Shown here in pieces: positions 44,294 to 54,854 of a stretch of DNA of 64,000 bases. Position numbers and translations under genes: made by a program. The notes under the pieces were generated by a model that was not told the origin of the DNA, did no database searches, and worked only from the letters and a program-made list of their open reading frames with translations. This stretch comes from Pseudomonas orientalis (GTDB lineage Bacteria; Pseudomonadota; Gammaproteobacteria; Pseudomonadales; Pseudomonadaceae), in NCBI RefSeq assembly GCF_002934065.1, contig NZ_CP018049.1, positions 928,501 through 992,500 of the forward strand, written 5' to 3'. How positions within the stretch are numbered: the stretch's first letter is position 1; each line of letters opens with the position of its first letter.

Positions 44294-47200
44294 ATGGAGC
44301 GTCTGATACGCTTTTTTGCCGCTTTGACCCGTTGGGGGCTGGGCCTGTGTGCATTGGTGCTGGTAGTGGCGGCGGTGTACGTGAGCCTGGGCCGTGAATT
44401 GACCCCGCTGGTGGCCGAATACCGCGCTGAAGTCGAAGCCAAGGCCCAGGCAGCGGTGCAGATGCCGCTGCATATCGGTAGCCTCGAGGGCCGCTGGAGT
44501 GGGTTTGCGCCAATATTGCTGGCCCGCGATGTGATGGTCGGCGAGGGCAGCAGCGCGTTGCGCCTGGATCAGGTTGAAGTAGTACCCGACCTCTTGGCCA
44601 GCCTGATGGCCCGTGAAGTGCGCATCGCTCACCTGCAGGTCAGCGGCTTGCAGTTGAGCGTCAAGGAGGACAAGGATGGCCGCTGGGAGCTGCAAGGCTT
44701 GCCGATACAGGACGACCAGCCCCTGGACCCTGAGCAACTGCTCACCCGCATGCAAATGGTCAAGCGCGTATCGGTGCTGGACAGCCAGGTGACGCTGCAA
44801 CCCTTCGACCGCGCGCCGGTGACCGTGACCTATGTAGGCCTGAACCTGCACACCGGTAAGACCCGGCAGCGTCTGGACGCACGCCTGACATTGCCCGACG
44901 GCCAACCGCTGGCCTTGAGCCTGCGCAGCCGCATGCGCGCCAACCAGTGGAAAGATGCCGAGTTTGAGGCCTACTTGAGCCTTCCTCAAAGCGACTGGGC
45001 CAAGTGGATTCCGTCCCGGTTGACCCGGCAATGGAAGCTCACCCAGCTCAAGGCTGGCGGTGAGTTCTGGCTCAACTGGGCCAACGGCACCGTACAAAGC
45101 GCCGTGGCGCGCCTCAATTCGCCGCAAGTAAAGGGCAGCTACGCCGAGCGTAAGCCGGTCCATATCGAGAATCTGGCGCTCACCGCTTATGTGCAACGCA
45201 GCGACAGCGGCCTCAAGGTGCTGTTCGATTCGCTGGCGATGAATATCGGCGAAACCCGCTGGGAATCGCGCATACAACTGCAGCAGAGCCTGGCGACCGA
45301 TAAAGATCAGGAAGTCTGGAAGCTTCAGGCCGACCGGCTCGACCTGACCCCCATCACACCCTTGCTCAATGCCCTGGCGCCGCTGCCGGAAGGTTTCGCC
45401 AAGACCGTCGAGCATCTGAACGCCACCGGTCTGTTGCGCAATGTGCTCGTGGACTTTCGTCCAGAGGACAGCACCGATCAAAAAGTCAGTTTCGCCGCCA
45501 ACCTTGAGCGTGTCGGTTTTGACGCCTACTTCGGCGCGCCGGCCGCGCGCAATGTGTCCGGCAGCATCAGCGGCGATCTGGGCCATGGCGAGTTGCGCAT
45601 GGACAGCAAGGACTTTTCCCTGCACCTGTCCCCGATCTTCGCCAAGCCGTGGCAGTACATCCAGGCCAATGCGCGCCTGACCTGGACGCTGGACAAACAG
45701 GGCTTCACGCTCATTGCACCGTATATCAAGGTGCTGGGGGAGGAAGGCAAGGTCGCTGCGGACTTCCTGATTCGCCTGCATTTCGACCATAGCCAGGAGG
45801 ACTATATGGACCTGCGGGTCGGTATGGTCGACGGCGATGGTCGTTTCACGCCCAAGTATCTGCCGGCAGTGTTGAGCCCGGCGCTGGATGAGTGGTTGCG
45901 CACGGCGATCCTCAAAGGCGCGGTAGACGAAGGTTTCTTCCAGTACCAGGGCTCGCTGAGTCACAACGCGCTGCCGGCTTCACGCAATATCAGCCTGTTT
46001 TTCAAGGTGCATGATGCCGAGCTGGCCTTCCAGCCGGGCTGGCCCCATGTGAGCAAGGTCAATGGTGAGGTGTTCGTCGAGGAGAGCGGCGTGCGCATCC
46101 TGGCCAGCAAGGGGCAGTTGCTCGATACCCAGGTCAAGGACGTCTACGTCAATATCCCCCACGCACCGGCTGGCCAGGACAGCCATCTGCTGCTCACCGG
46201 TGGATTCTCCGGTGGTTTGGGCGACGGTCTGAAAATCCTCCAGGAAGCGCCGATCGGCACCGCCTCCACCTTTGCAGGCTGGAAGGGCGAGGGCAACCTG
46301 CAAGGCAGCCTGGACCTGGACGTGCCTCTGGCCAAGGGCACCGAACCCAAGATCGTGGTCGACTTCAAGACCGACAAGGCGCGCCTGCAACTGGCGGAGC
46401 CCACCCTGGACCTGACCCAGCTCAAGGGCGACTTCCGTTTCGACAGCGCCAAGGGCTTGAGCGGCCAGAGTATTTCGGCCCAGGCGTTCGACCGCCCGAT
46501 CACCGCGCAGATTTTTGCCGAAGGCAAGCCCGGCGCCATCAGTACCCGCGTCACCGCCAAGGGGCAGGTTACGGTCAAGCGGCTCACGGACTGGTTGAAA
46601 ATCAGCCAGCCGCTGCCGGTGTCCGGCGATATCCCTTATCAATTGCAAGTCATCCTGGACGGTGCGGACAGTCAACTGATGGTCGACTCCAATCTCAAGG
46701 GCGTTGCGGTGGACCTGCCGGCGCCGTTCGGCATGCCGGCGAGCCAGGGCCGTGACAGTACGTTCCGCATGACCCTGCAGGGCGCTGAGCGGCGTTACTG
46801 GTTTGATTACGGTGAGCTGGCCAATTTCACCTTTGCGGCGCCGTCGGATAATTTCAATGATGGACGCGGCGAATTGTTCCTCGGCAATGGCGATGCGGTA
46901 TTACCCGGCGCCAAGGGGCTGCGCGTTCGCGGGGTGCTCTCAGAACTGGACATCGACCCGTGGAAAAAACTCGCGAACCGTTACGCGGGTAACGATCCGG
47001 GCGGCAGTGCCAAGCAACTGCTCAGTGGCGCGGATTTCAAGGTGGGCAGGCTGACCGGTTTCGGTACCCGGTTCGACCAGGTCAAACTGCAGCTGGATCG
47101 CAAGCCCGTGGCCTGGGGCCTGCAGTTCGACAGCCAGCAAGCCAAAGGCACGGTGAATCTGCCGGATGCCAAGGGCGCTCCCATTGCCGTCAACCTGCAG

Positions 47201-48109
47201 TACGTGAAGCTGCCCGCCGTAGACCCTGCCGTGCAGGCTGACGAGAACGCGCCGGACCCGCTGGCCGATATCGATCCCAAGGATATTCCCGCATTGGATA
47301 TCGCCATTGACCAGCTTTTCCAGGGGCCGGACCTGGTAGGCGCGTGGTCGCTGAAAATCCGCCCGACCGCCAAGGGCCTCGCCTTCAACAACCTGAACCT
47401 GGGCCTCAAAGGCATGCAGCTCAACGGCGCCGGTGGTTGGGAAGGTGCTCCGGGGGCCAGCAGCAGTTGGTATAAAGGGCGACTGGACGGCAAGAACATT
47501 GCCGATGTGCTCAAAGGCTGGGGCTTTGCGCCCACGGTGACCAGCGAGGACTTTCATCTGGACGTGGATGGTCGCTGGCCGGGCTCGCCCGCCTGGGTCG
47601 GGCCCAAGCGGTTCTCCGGTAGCCTGGACGCAGCGTTCCGTAGAGGCCAGTTCGTGGAAGTGGAGGGTGGCGCCCAGGCGCTGCGGGTGTTCGGCCTGCT
47701 TAACTTCAATTCCATTGGCCGCCGTTTGCGCCTGGACTTCTCCGACTTGCTCGGCAAGGGCTTGAGCTATGACCGGGTCAAGGGTTTGCTGGCGGCCAGT
47801 GACGGTGTGTTCGTGACCCGTGAGCCCATCACCATGACCGGGCCGTCCACCAACCTGGAACTCAATGGCACCCTGGACCTGGTGGCGGATCGCGTCGATG
47901 CCAAGTTGCTGGTGACCCTGCCGGTCACCAACAACCTGCCCATTGCGGCGTTGATCGTCGGCGCGCCGGCCATCGGCGGTGCGTTGTTCCTGATCGACAA
48001 GTTGATCGGCGACCGGGTATCGCGCTTCGCCAGTGTGCAGTACACCGTGCAAGGCCCATGGAAAGACCCGAAAATCACCTTCGACAAGCCATTTGAAAAG
48101 CCAAACTGA
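44294..48109 (+). CDS. yhdP: YhdP family protein (AsmA-like, DUF3971)
   Basis: 1271 residues. A single N-terminal membrane anchor (TRWGLGLCALVLVVAAVYVS) is followed by a very long periplasmic region rich in beta strands, typical of AsmA-like proteins that form a groove between the membranes. In E. coli, YhdP, TamB and YdbH move phospholipids to the outer membrane. Near the C-terminus are RFSGSLDAAFRRGQFVEVEG, LLNFNSIGRRLRLDFSDLLG and LPVTNNLPIAALIVGAPAIG, all family hallmarks. GAGGG lies before the ATG. It lies between rng and the amidase gene. Confidence 0.93.
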   Translation: MERLIRFFAALTRWGLGLCALVLVVAAVYVSLGRELTPLVAEYRAEVEAKAQAAVQMPLHIGSLEGRWSGFAPILLARDVMVGEGSSALRLDQVEVVPDLLASLMAREVRIAHLQVSGLQLSVKEDKDGRWELQGLPIQDDQPLDPEQLLTRMQMVKRVSVLDSQVTLQPFDRAPVTVTYVGLNLHTGKTRQRLDARLTLPDGQPLALSLRSRMRANQWKDAEFEAYLSLPQSDWAKWIPSRLTRQWKLTQLKAGGEFWLNWANGTVQSAVARLNSPQVKGSYAERKPVHIENLALTAYVQRSDSGLKVLFDSLAMNIGETRWESRIQLQQSLATDKDQEVWKLQADRLDLTPITPLLNALAPLPEGFAKTVEHLNATGLLRNVLVDFRPEDSTDQKVSFAANLERVGFDAYFGAPAARNVSGSISGDLGHGELRMDSKDFSLHLSPIFAKPWQYIQANARLTWTLDKQGFTLIAPYIKVLGEEGKVAADFLIRLHFDHSQEDYMDLRVGMVDGDGRFTPKYLPAVLSPALDEWLRTAILKGAVDEGFFQYQGSLSHNALPASRNISLFFKVHDAELAFQPGWPHVSKVNGEVFVEESGVRILASKGQLLDTQVKDVYVNIPHAPAGQDSHLLLTGGFSGGLGDGLKILQEAPIGTASTFAGWKGEGNLQGSLDLDVPLAKGTEPKIVVDFKTDKARLQLAEPTLDLTQLKGDFRFDSAKGLSGQSISAQAFDRPITAQIFAEGKPGAISTRVTAKGQVTVKRLTDWLKISQPLPVSGDIPYQLQVILDGADSQLMVDSNLKGVAVDLPAPFGMPASQGRDSTFRMTLQGAERRYWFDYGELANFTFAAPSDNFNDGRGELFLGNGDAVLPGAKGLRVRGVLSELDIDPWKKLANRYAGNDPGGSAKQLLSGADFKVGRLTGFGTRFDQVKLQLDRKPVAWGLQFDSQQAKGTVNLPDAKGAPIAVNLQYVKLPAVDPAVQADENAPDPLADIDPKDIPALDIAIDQLFQGPDLVGAWSLKIRPTAKGLAFNNLNLGLKGMQLNGAGGWEGAPGASSSWYKGRLDGKNIADVLKGWGFAPTVTSEDFHLDVDGRWPGSPAWVGPKRFSGSLDAAFRRGQFVEVEGGAQALRVFGLLNFNSIGRRLRLDFSDLLGKGLSYDRVKGLLAASDGVFVTREPITMTGPSTNLELNGTLDLVADRVDAKLLVTLPVTNNLPIAALIVGAPAIGGALFLIDKLIGDRVSRFASVQYTVQGPWKDPKITFDKPFEKPN

Positions 48110-48157
48110 GAGGACGTGGAGTAGCATGGCCGCATGCCCTTTACGGAGTGTCGGCCC

Positions 48158-49006
48158 ATGTCCTTTGCGGTAATTCAAATGGTCAGCCAGCGTGATGTGG
48201 CGGCTAACCTGGCCCAGGCACGCCGCTTGCTGGAACGCGCGGCGGCGGATGGCGCCAGGCTCGCGGTACTGCCGGAGAACTTTGCCGCCATGGGCCGCCG
48301 TGACATGGCCGATATCGGTCGCGCCGAGGCAATGGGTGAAGGTCCGATCCTGCCCTGGTTGAAACAGACCGCCCGCGACCTCACCTTATGGATAGTGGCG
48401 GGCACAATCCCGCTGCCACCCAGGGATCAGCCGGACGCCAAGCCCAACGCCTGCTCGCTGCTGATCGAAGATCGCGGTGACATCGTCGCTCGTTACGACA
48501 AGCTGCACTTGTTCGACGTGGATGTAGCGGACGCCCGAGGTCGCTATCGCGAATCCGACGACTATGCTTTCGGAAGCAATGTGGTCGTGGCGGATACGCC
48601 TGTGGGGCGCTTGGGGCTGACGGTGTGTTACGACTTGCGCTTCCCCGAGTTGTACAGCGAGTTGCGAGCGGCGGGGGCTGAGTTGATCAGTGCGCCCTCG
48701 GCGTTTACGGCGGTGACCGGGGCTGCGCATTGGGATGTGCTGATTCGTGCACGGGCCATCGAAACCCAGTGCTACCTGCTGGCGGCCGCTCAGGGCGGTG
48801 TGCACCCGGGGCCACGGGAAACCCATGGGCACGCGGCGATTATCGACCCCTGGGGGCGCGTGCTGGCCCGGCAGGATCAAGGCGAAGCGGTGCTGGTGGC
48901 CGAACGCGACAGCAGTGAACAGGCGTCGATACGGGCGCGCATGCCGGTGGTCAACCATCGGCGCTTTTTCTCGCAGGGCGCACAGCGACCTGCTTCAGAA
49001 CGATGA
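48158..49006 (+). CDS. Carbon-nitrogen hydrolase (Nit-type amidase)
   Basis: 282 residues from [20 protein letters not shown], with GGAG upstream; an ATG 24 bases earlier is also possible. The nitrilase catalytic set is complete: Glu40 in [10 protein letters not shown], Lys115 in [11 protein letters not shown] and Cys157 in [12 protein letters not shown]. The pattern is like NIT1, which hydrolyses deaminated glutathione, so metabolite repair is a reasonable guess. It lies between yhdP and tldD and ends 16 bases before tldD. Confidence 0.9.
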   Translation: MSFAVIQMVSQRDVAANLAQARRLLERAAADGARLAVLPENFAAMGRRDMADIGRAEAMGEGPILPWLKQTARDLTLWIVAGTIPLPPRDQPDAKPNACSLLIEDRGDIVARYDKLHLFDVDVADARGRYRESDDYAFGSNVVVADTPVGRLGLTVCYDLRFPELYSELRAAGAELISAPSAFTAVTGAAHWDVLIRARAIETQCYLLAAAQGGVHPGPRETHGHAAIIDPWGRVLARQDQGEAVLVAERDSSEQASIRARMPVVNHRRFFSQGAQRPASER

Positions 49007-49022
49007 ATTTAAGGCCAAACCT

Positions 49023-50465
49023 ATGAGCGAGTTGTTGTCCTCAGTCAGTGAACATCTCCTGGCACCCGGTGGCGTGACCATCGAAAATCTGCAAACCGTG
49101 CTGGGCGATCTGGCCGGACCGGGAATCGACGCGGCCGACCTGTATTTCCAGGGGCAGATTTCCGAGTCCTGGGCACTGGAAGACGGCATCGTCAAGGAAG
49201 GCAGTTTCAACCTTGACCAAGGTGTGGGCGTGCGCGCGCAATCGGGCGAAAAAACCGGTTTTGCCTACAGCAACGCCATTACCCTGGAGGCCCTGGGCCT
49301 GGCGGCGCGTGCGGCGCGCTCGATCTCCCGCGCGGGGCAAAACGGCACGGTGCAGGCGTTCAGCACCCAGGACGTGGCGCAGTTGTATGCGCCGGATAAT
49401 CCGCTGGAAGTGATCAGCCGCGCGGAGAAGGTCGAGCTGCTCAAGCGTGTTGACGCGGCTACGCGTGCCCTGGACCCGCGTATCCAGCAGGTCACCGTAA
49501 GCATGGCCGGCGTGTGGGAGCGCATCCTTGTCGCGTCCACCGACGGCGGGCTGGCGGCGGATGTGCGGCCACTGGTGCGTTTCAACGTGAGTGTGATCGT
49601 CGAACAGAATGGTCGCCGCGAGCGCGGTGGCCATGGCGGCGGCGGGCGCACCGACTACCGTTATTTCCTCGCCGAGGACCGCGCCATGGGCTACGCCCGT
49701 GAAGCGCTGCGCCAGGCGCTGGTCAACCTGGAAGCGATTCCTGCGCCGGCCGGTACCTTGCCGGTGGTGCTGGGCTCGGGTTGGTCCGGTGTGTTGTTGC
49801 ACGAAGCCGTGGGCCATGGGCTGGAAGGCGACTTCAACCGCAAGGGCAGTTCCGCCTACAGCGGGCGCATGGGCGAGATGGTCGCATCCAAGCTGTGCAC
49901 CATTGTCGATGACGGCACCCTGGCCGGTCGCCGGGGTTCGTTGAGTGTGGATGACGAGGGCACGCCGACGGAGTGCACCACCCTGATCGAAAACGGCGTG
50001 CTCAAGGGCTATATGCAGGACAAGCTCAACGCCCGGCTGATGGGCGTGGCGCGCACCGGCAACGGTCGCCGCGAATCCTATGCCCACCTGCCGATGCCAC
50101 GCATGACCAACACTTACATGCTCGGTGGTGAAAGCGATCCGGCAGAAATCATTGCCTCGGTGAAGCGCGGCATCTACTGCGCCAACCTCGGTGGCGGGCA
50201 GGTGGATATCACCAGCGGCAAGTTTGTGTTCTCCACCAGCGAGGCGTACCTGATCGAAGACGGCAAGATTACCGCACCGGTCAAGGGCGCGACATTGATC
50301 GGCAATGGGCCGGAGGCCATGAGCAAGGTGTCGATGGTCGGTAACGATCTGTCGCTGGACAGCGGCGTGGGTACGTGCGGGAAGGATGGGCAGTCGGTGC
50401 CGGTGGGCGTGGGCCAGCCAACCTTGAAAATCGATGCGATCACCGTGGGTGGCACGGGGTCGTAA
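49023..50465 (+). CDS. tldD: Metalloprotease TldD
   Basis: 480 residues. Start set at [20 protein letters not shown]. The active site motif [12 protein letters not shown] is visible near residue 260 (His-Glu and a second His for zinc), and [39 protein letters not shown] and [15 protein letters not shown] are family features. TldD forms a heterodimer with TldE (PmbA), encoded 0.7 kb downstream; together they degrade unfolded peptides and mature some peptide antibiotics. Confidence 0.96.
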   Translation: MSELLSSVSEHLLAPGGVTIENLQTVLGDLAGPGIDAADLYFQGQISESWALEDGIVKEGSFNLDQGVGVRAQSGEKTGFAYSNAITLEALGLAARAARSISRAGQNGTVQAFSTQDVAQLYAPDNPLEVISRAEKVELLKRVDAATRALDPRIQQVTVSMAGVWERILVASTDGGLAADVRPLVRFNVSVIVEQNGRRERGGHGGGGRTDYRYFLAEDRAMGYAREALRQALVNLEAIPAPAGTLPVVLGSGWSGVLLHEAVGHGLEGDFNRKGSSAYSGRMGEMVASKLCTIVDDGTLAGRRGSLSVDDEGTPTECTTLIENGVLKGYMQDKLNARLMGVARTGNGRRESYAHLPMPRMTNTYMLGGESDPAEIIASVKRGIYCANLGGGQVDITSGKFVFSTSEAYLIEDGKITAPVKGATLIGNGPEAMSKVSMVGNDLSLDSGVGTCGKDGQSVPVGVGQPTLKIDAITVGGTGS

Positions 50466-50477
50466 GTCGTGGAGCTT

Positions 50478-50500
50478 CGGGTGGCGAAGGCCGCCACCCG
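50478..50500. terminator. Hairpin between convergent tldD and darP
   Basis: CGGGTGGCG and CGCCACCCG form a perfect 9-bp stem with an AAGGC loop between the two stop codons. T tracts are weak on both sides. Confidence 0.55.
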
Positions 50501-50510
50501 GGGAAGAGGA

Positions 50511-51032
50511 TCAGCGCAGGCCGCGTTGAGTCTCGTCCAGCTCACGGATGTATTTGAAGATTTTACGGCTGGTGGCCGGCGCCTTGTTATGCGCCTGCTC
50601 ATGCTGGGCCTGACGGATCAGGGAACGCAATTGCTGGCGGTCCGCTTCCGGATAGTCCAGCACGAATTTCTCCAGCACGGCGTCATCGCCCGAGATCAGG
50701 CGGTCACGCCAGCGCTCCAGGTTATGGAAACGTTCGTTGTACTGGCGAGTGGAGGCATCGGTTTGATCGAGCAAGGCCAGGATGGCGTCAGTGTCCTGAT
50801 CGCGCATCAGCTTGCCGATAAACATGATGTGCCGTTTGCGCGCGATATTCGCGGTGTGCTTAGGCGCATCGGCCAAGGCCCGGCGCATTTCGTCGGTCAG
50901 TGGCAGTTTGGCAATCAAGTCTTTCTTGAGCGTTGTAAGGCGCTCGCCAAGGTCAACCAGAGCATGCAGCTCGCGTTTGACCTGGGTTTTGCTTTTCTCC
51001 CCATCGAGGGAGTCGTCGTAAGAATCAACCAT
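50511..51032 (-). CDS. darP: Ribosome biogenesis factor DarP (YjgA, DUF615)
   Basis: 173 residues from [20 protein letters not shown]. Basic, helical protein with family segments [36 protein letters not shown] and [20 protein letters not shown], ending [21 protein letters not shown]. coli DarP (YjgA) associates with late 50S precursors. It lies antisense between tldD and pmbA, on its own transcript. Confidence 0.94.
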   Translation of the reverse strand: MVDSYDDSLDGEKSKTQVKRELHALVDLGERLTTLKKDLIAKLPLTDEMRRALADAPKHTANIARKRHIMFIGKLMRDQDTDAILALLDQTDASTRQYNERFHNLERWRDRLISGDDAVLEKFVLDYPEADRQQLRSLIRQAQHEQAHNKAPATSRKIFKYIRELDETQRGLR

Positions 51033-51140
51033 GGTGGCAGTCCGCAAAGAAACGCCGCCATGATAACCAGTCGGGGGCCGCTTGTCCGGCCCGGTCGCTC
51101 GATGGCCTTAACCGAGAGCAGAATTTGAGTGGAGAAAACC

Positions 51141-52487
51141 ATGAGTGCAGCCCAAAGCGTCGGTCCGCAAGCGTTACCGGCACTGCAGGAACAAGTCGAG
51201 CAGATCCTTGCCGAGGCCAAGCGCCAGGGGGCCAGCGCCTGTGAAGTAGCGGTGTCGCTGGAGCAGGGGCTGTCGACGTCGGTGCGTCAGCAGGAAGTGG
51301 AAACCGTCGAATTCAACCGCGACCAGGGGTTCGGCATTACCTTGTACGTGGGCCAGCGCAAGGGCTCGGCCAGTACGTCGGCCAGTGGCCCGGAGGCGAT
51401 TCGCGAGACCGTCGCCGCTGCTTTGGCAATCGCCAAGCACACTTCCGAGGATGAAAGCTCGGGCTTGGCCGACAAAGCTTTGATGGCCAAGGACTTGCAG
51501 GATTTCGATCTGTTCCACGCCTGGGACATCACGCCCGAGCAAGCCATCGAGCAGGCGCTGACCTGCGAAGCGGCAGCGTTCGACGCCGATGCTCGCATCA
51601 AGAACGCCGACGGCACCACGCTGAGCACCCATCAGGGTTGCCGTGTGTACGGCAACAGCCATGGTTTTATCGGGGGCTATGCGTCCACCCGTCACAGCCT
51701 GAGCTGCGTGATGATCGCTGAAGCCAATGGCCAGATGCAGCGGGATTACTGGTACGACGTGAATCGTCAGGGTGAGTTGCTGGCAGACCCGGTAAGCATT
51801 GGCCAGCGCGCTGCGCAGCGTGCTGCCAGTCGTCTGGGCGCGCGCCCGGTTCCCACGTGCGAGGTGCCGGTGCTGTTTTCCGCCGAATTGGCCGGTGGCT
51901 TGTTCGGCAGTTTTCTCGGAGCGATTTCCGGCGGCAACCTGTATCGTAAATCTTCATTCCTGGAAGGCGCGATCGGCCAGAAGCTGTTCCCTGAATGGCT
52001 GACCATCGATGAGCGTCCGCACCTGATGCGCGCCATGGGCAGCGCCTCGTTCGATGGCGATGGCCTGGCCACCTACGCCAAGCCGTTCGTCGAGAAAGGC
52101 GAGTTGGTGTCTTATGTATTGGGCACCTACGCGGGCCGCAAGCTTGGCCTGCCGAGCACCGCCAACTCCGGCGGCGTCCATAACCTGTTTGTGACCCATG
52201 GCGATGAAGACCAGGCGGCGCTGTTGCGTCGCATGGGCCGCGGCCTGCTGGTGACCGAATTGATGGGCCACGGCCTGAACATGGTGACGGGTGACTATTC
52301 CCGTGGCGCGGCGGGATTCTGGGTGGAAAACGGCGAAATTCAGTTCGCCGTCCAGGAAGTGACGATCGCCGGCAACATGCGCGATATGTTCAAGCAGATC
52401 GTTGCCGTGGGTAACGATCTGGAGCTGCGCAGTAATATCCGCACCGGCTCCGTGTTGATTGAACGGATGACTGTCGCCGGCAGCTGA
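51141..52487 (+). CDS. pmbA: Metalloprotease partner TldE (PmbA)
   Basis: 448 residues. Start set at MSAAQSVGPQALPALQEQVE with GGAG 6 bases upstream. It is a TldD paralogue without the HExxxH motif and is needed as partner. Family features: ETVEFNRDQGFGITLYVGQR, FSAELAGGLFGSFLGAISGG, LFVTHGDEDQAALLRRMGRG and VTELMGHGLNMVTGDYSRGA. It is separated from tldD by darP on the other strand and is followed by a strong terminator. Confidence 0.96.
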   Translation: MSAAQSVGPQALPALQEQVEQILAEAKRQGASACEVAVSLEQGLSTSVRQQEVETVEFNRDQGFGITLYVGQRKGSASTSASGPEAIRETVAAALAIAKHTSEDESSGLADKALMAKDLQDFDLFHAWDITPEQAIEQALTCEAAAFDADARIKNADGTTLSTHQGCRVYGNSHGFIGGYASTRHSLSCVMIAEANGQMQRDYWYDVNRQGELLADPVSIGQRAAQRAASRLGARPVPTCEVPVLFSAELAGGLFGSFLGAISGGNLYRKSSFLEGAIGQKLFPEWLTIDERPHLMRAMGSASFDGDGLATYAKPFVEKGELVSYVLGTYAGRKLGLPSTANSGGVHNLFVTHGDEDQAALLRRMGRGLLVTELMGHGLNMVTGDYSRGAAGFWVENGEIQFAVQEVTIAGNMRDMFKQIVAVGNDLELRSNIRTGSVLIERMTVAGS

Positions 52488-52503
52488 CCTGCGACGCTTC
52501 ACC

Positions 52504-52541
52504 AAAAAGGCGCGCCATCGTGAGGATGGCGCGCCTTTTTT
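52504..52541 (+). terminator. Rho-independent terminator after pmbA
   Basis: GGCGCGCCATC and GATGGCGCGCC form a perfect 11-bp stem with a GTGAG loop, flanked by five A and six T residues. Confidence 0.95.
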
Positions 52542-52581
52542 GTGGTGATAAAAGACAGGATCGATCTGCTGTTCTTGTTTT

Positions 52582-52617
52582 GATTCTCAATATCATTTAA
52601 TAATGAATATCATTACT
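52582..52617. promoter_or_regulatory. Two adjoining Fur boxes upstream of fagA
   Basis: Bases 52599-52617 match 14 of 19 positions of the Fur consensus GATAATGATAATCATTATC, and 52582-52600 match 11 of 19. They adjoin with one or two bases shared. They lie just upstream of fagA, first gene of an operon that is iron-repressed in P. aeruginosa. Iron limitation should raise FumC and Mn-SOD. Confidence 0.8.
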
Positions 52618-52632
52618 GGATGAGTGTGGATC

Positions 52633-53028
52633 ATGAGTTCTGTCTTGCATGAGGACCCGTACCTGGAAAGTTGGCGATGGATGAGTCGTCAGATTCGCTG
52701 CGGGCTCGACCCCAATGAACCTCGCCTGATCGAACATTACCTCAATGAAGGGCGTTACCTGGCGTGTTGTACCTCGACCCATCCGTGGACGATCGCCGAA
52801 ACCTCATTTCGCCTGCTCATCGACACCGCCAACGATATCGCGCTGCCCTGGCATTGGCGCTCCCTGTGTCTGGACCAGGCCTGGCGCCCACTGCGTGACC
52901 TGGAAAAACTCTCCCACTGCGCCTGCCGGCTCAAGCGCTGGCAAGCCTTCGCCTGGCAATTGGCGACCTGCCAATTGCTGCCATCCCTCTCTTTCTCCGA
53001 TGTGGTGCAAGGATCCAACGATGAGTAA
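52633..53028 (+). CDS. fagA: Fur-associated protein FagA
   Basis: 131 residues from MSSVLHEDPYLESWRWMSRQ; a GTG 9 bases earlier is possible. The protein has no recognised domain but matches the known order fagA-fumC-orfX-sodA of P. aeruginosa. It is rich in Trp, Cys and Leu, with three cysteine-containing helices (ACCTSTHPWTIAETSF, LSHCACRLKRWQAFAWQLAT). Function is unknown. It overlaps fumC by 8 bases, so translation is coupled. The Fur boxes immediately upstream predict induction under iron starvation. Confidence 0.85.
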   Translation: MSSVLHEDPYLESWRWMSRQIRCGLDPNEPRLIEHYLNEGRYLACCTSTHPWTIAETSFRLLIDTANDIALPWHWRSLCLDQAWRPLRDLEKLSHCACRLKRWQAFAWQLATCQLLPSLSFSDVVQGSNDE

Positions 53029-54397
53029 CACACGTATCGAACGCGACAGCATGGGCGAACTGCGAGTCCCCGCCGAGGCCCTGTACGGCGCGCAAACCCA
53101 GCGCGCGGTGAACAACTTTCCGATCAGCCACCAGCGCATGCCGGCGCAATTCGTTCGCGCGCTCATCCTGGCCAAAGCCGCCGCAGCCAGGGCCAACGTC
53201 GACCTCAAGCAAATCAGCGAAGGGCAGGGCAAGGCCATTGTCGATGCCGCCCAGGGTCTGTTGGAAGGCGACTACATGCAGCACTTCCCGGTGGATATTT
53301 TCCAGACCGGCTCCGGCACCAGTTCCAACATGAACGCCAACGAAGTGATTGCAACCCTGGCCAGTCGCTTGCTGGGCGAGGTGGTAAACCCCAACGACCA
53401 CGTCAATTGTGGGCAAAGCAGCAATGACATCATTCCGACGACTATCCATGTCAGCGCCGCGCTGGTGCTGCACGAGCACACATTGCCGGCCTTGCTGCAC
53501 CTGGTGCAGGTGATCGAGCAAAAAGCCGAAGCGGTCCACCCGTTTATCAAGACCGGTCGTACCCACTTGATGGACGCCATGCCGGTGCGTATGAGCCAGG
53601 TGCTCAATGGTTGGGCGCAGCAACTCAAGGCCAATATCGGTCACTTGCAGGACCTGTTGCCGGCGCTGCAGGCGCTGGCCCAGGGTGGCACGGCCGTGGG
53701 CACCGGCATCAACGCCCACCCTGAGTTTGCCGCACGCTTCAGCGGACACCTGAGCCACCTGACCCAGGTGAAGTTCACGCCGGGCAAGAACCTGTTTGCG
53801 TTGATTGGCTCCCAGGACACCGCTGTAGCCGTCTCCGGCCAGTTGAAAGCCACTGCGGTGTCGCTGATGAAGATCGCCAATGACCTGCGCTGGATGAACT
53901 CCGGTCCGCTGGCAGGCCTGGGCGAAATCGAGCTGGAAGGTTTGCAACCGGGCTCTTCGATCATGCCGGGCAAGGTCAATCCGGTAATCCCCGAGGCCGC
54001 GGCCATGGTGGCTGCGCAAGTCATCGGCAACGATACGGTGATTACCGTGGCCGGCCAATCGGGCAACTTCGAACTGAACGTGATGCTGCCGATCATCGCC
54101 CAGAACCTGCTCAGCAGCCTGGAGCTGCTGGCCAACGCCAGCCGGCTGCTGGCGGACAAGGCCATCGCCAGCTTCAAGGTCAACGAAGCGAAGCTCAAGG
54201 AAGCATTGTCGCGCAATCCGATTCTGGTCACCGCCCTCAACCCGATCATTGGTTACCAAAAGGCCGCCGAAATCGCCAAGCAGGCTTATCAGCAGGGCCG
54301 TCCGGTGATCGATGTCGCCCTCGAACACACCGACTTGCCGCGCAGCCAACTGGAAGTCCTGCTGGACCCGGAAAAGCTCACGGCTGGCGGCGTGTGA
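53021..54397 (+). CDS. fumC: Class II fumarate hydratase
   Basis: 458 residues. The iron-free, oxidant-resistant fumarase that interconverts fumarate and malate. Start set at MSNTRIERDSMGELRVPAEA with AAGGA 7 bases upstream, within the end of fagA. Signatures are TGSGTSSNMNANEVIA, KTGRTHLMDAMPVRM and GSSIMPGKVNPVIPEA (the fumarase/aspartase signature). Iron-free FumC replaces iron-sulfur fumarases when iron is scarce, matching the Fur control of this operon. Confidence 0.97.
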   Translation: MSNTRIERDSMGELRVPAEALYGAQTQRAVNNFPISHQRMPAQFVRALILAKAAAARANVDLKQISEGQGKAIVDAAQGLLEGDYMQHFPVDIFQTGSGTSSNMNANEVIATLASRLLGEVVNPNDHVNCGQSSNDIIPTTIHVSAALVLHEHTLPALLHLVQVIEQKAEAVHPFIKTGRTHLMDAMPVRMSQVLNGWAQQLKANIGHLQDLLPALQALAQGGTAVGTGINAHPEFAARFSGHLSHLTQVKFTPGKNLFALIGSQDTAVAVSGQLKATAVSLMKIANDLRWMNSGPLAGLGEIELEGLQPGSSIMPGKVNPVIPEAAAMVAAQVIGNDTVITVAGQSGNFELNVMLPIIAQNLLSSLELLANASRLLADKAIASFKVNEAKLKEALSRNPILVTALNPIIGYQKAAEIAKQAYQQGRPVIDVALEHTDLPRSQLEVLLDPEKLTAGGV

Positions 54398-54424
54398 TCA
54401 TCGACCCCGCTTTGGAGGTTCACC

Positions 54425-54853
54425 ATGGAGCACTGGAAACGCACGATCGAACGGGCCAATCGCTGCTTTATGGCGGGCGAACTGGTTGACGCCCGCGAGG
54501 CCTACCTGCAAGCCCTGGCCCTGGCCCAAGTGTTGTTCGAACGCTGGGCGGATGCCGATGAAGCGGTGGCGGCTTGCGTTATCTCCCACCACAACCTGGC
54601 AGACCTGCACCTGCGTCTCAACCAGCCAGAGGAAAGCGCGGAATACCTCTGCGCCATTCACCAACGGCTGCTGCAGACCATGCAGGACCCACGGCTCAGT
54701 CCGCAGTTGCGTGAGGCAGCGCTGCGCCAGAGCAGCAAAACCTATGTAGAACTGTTGAATTTCATCAGCGATCACGGCGAATACCCGCGCACCCATCGTT
54801 TGCTGGGCGGTGCTGCGACGCAACCGACCCCCTCTCAATATGGAGCACATTGA
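54425..54853 (+). CDS. Conserved protein OrfX of the fumC-sodA operon
   Basis: 142 residues, no signal peptide. It is helical and TPR-like: [20 protein letters not shown] followed by [20 protein letters not shown] and [20 protein letters not shown], with residues spaced as in tetratricopeptide helices. The tail ([15 protein letters not shown]) looks unstructured. It corresponds by position to orfX of P. aeruginosa, which has no known function. GGAGG lies before the ATG, and it ends 1 base before sodA, so the two are coupled. Confidence 0.83.
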   Translation: MEHWKRTIERANRCFMAGELVDAREAYLQALALAQVLFERWADADEAVAACVISHHNLADLHLRLNQPEESAEYLCAIHQRLLQTMQDPRLSPQLREAALRQSSKTYVELLNFISDHGEYPRTHRLLGGAATQPTPSQYGAH

Positions 54854-54854
54854 T

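Noticed and set aside
44270-45964. A 564-codon minus-strand open frame opposite yhdP
   Set aside because: Antisense shadow of a long GC-rich gene; no ribosome-binding site, no recognisable domain.
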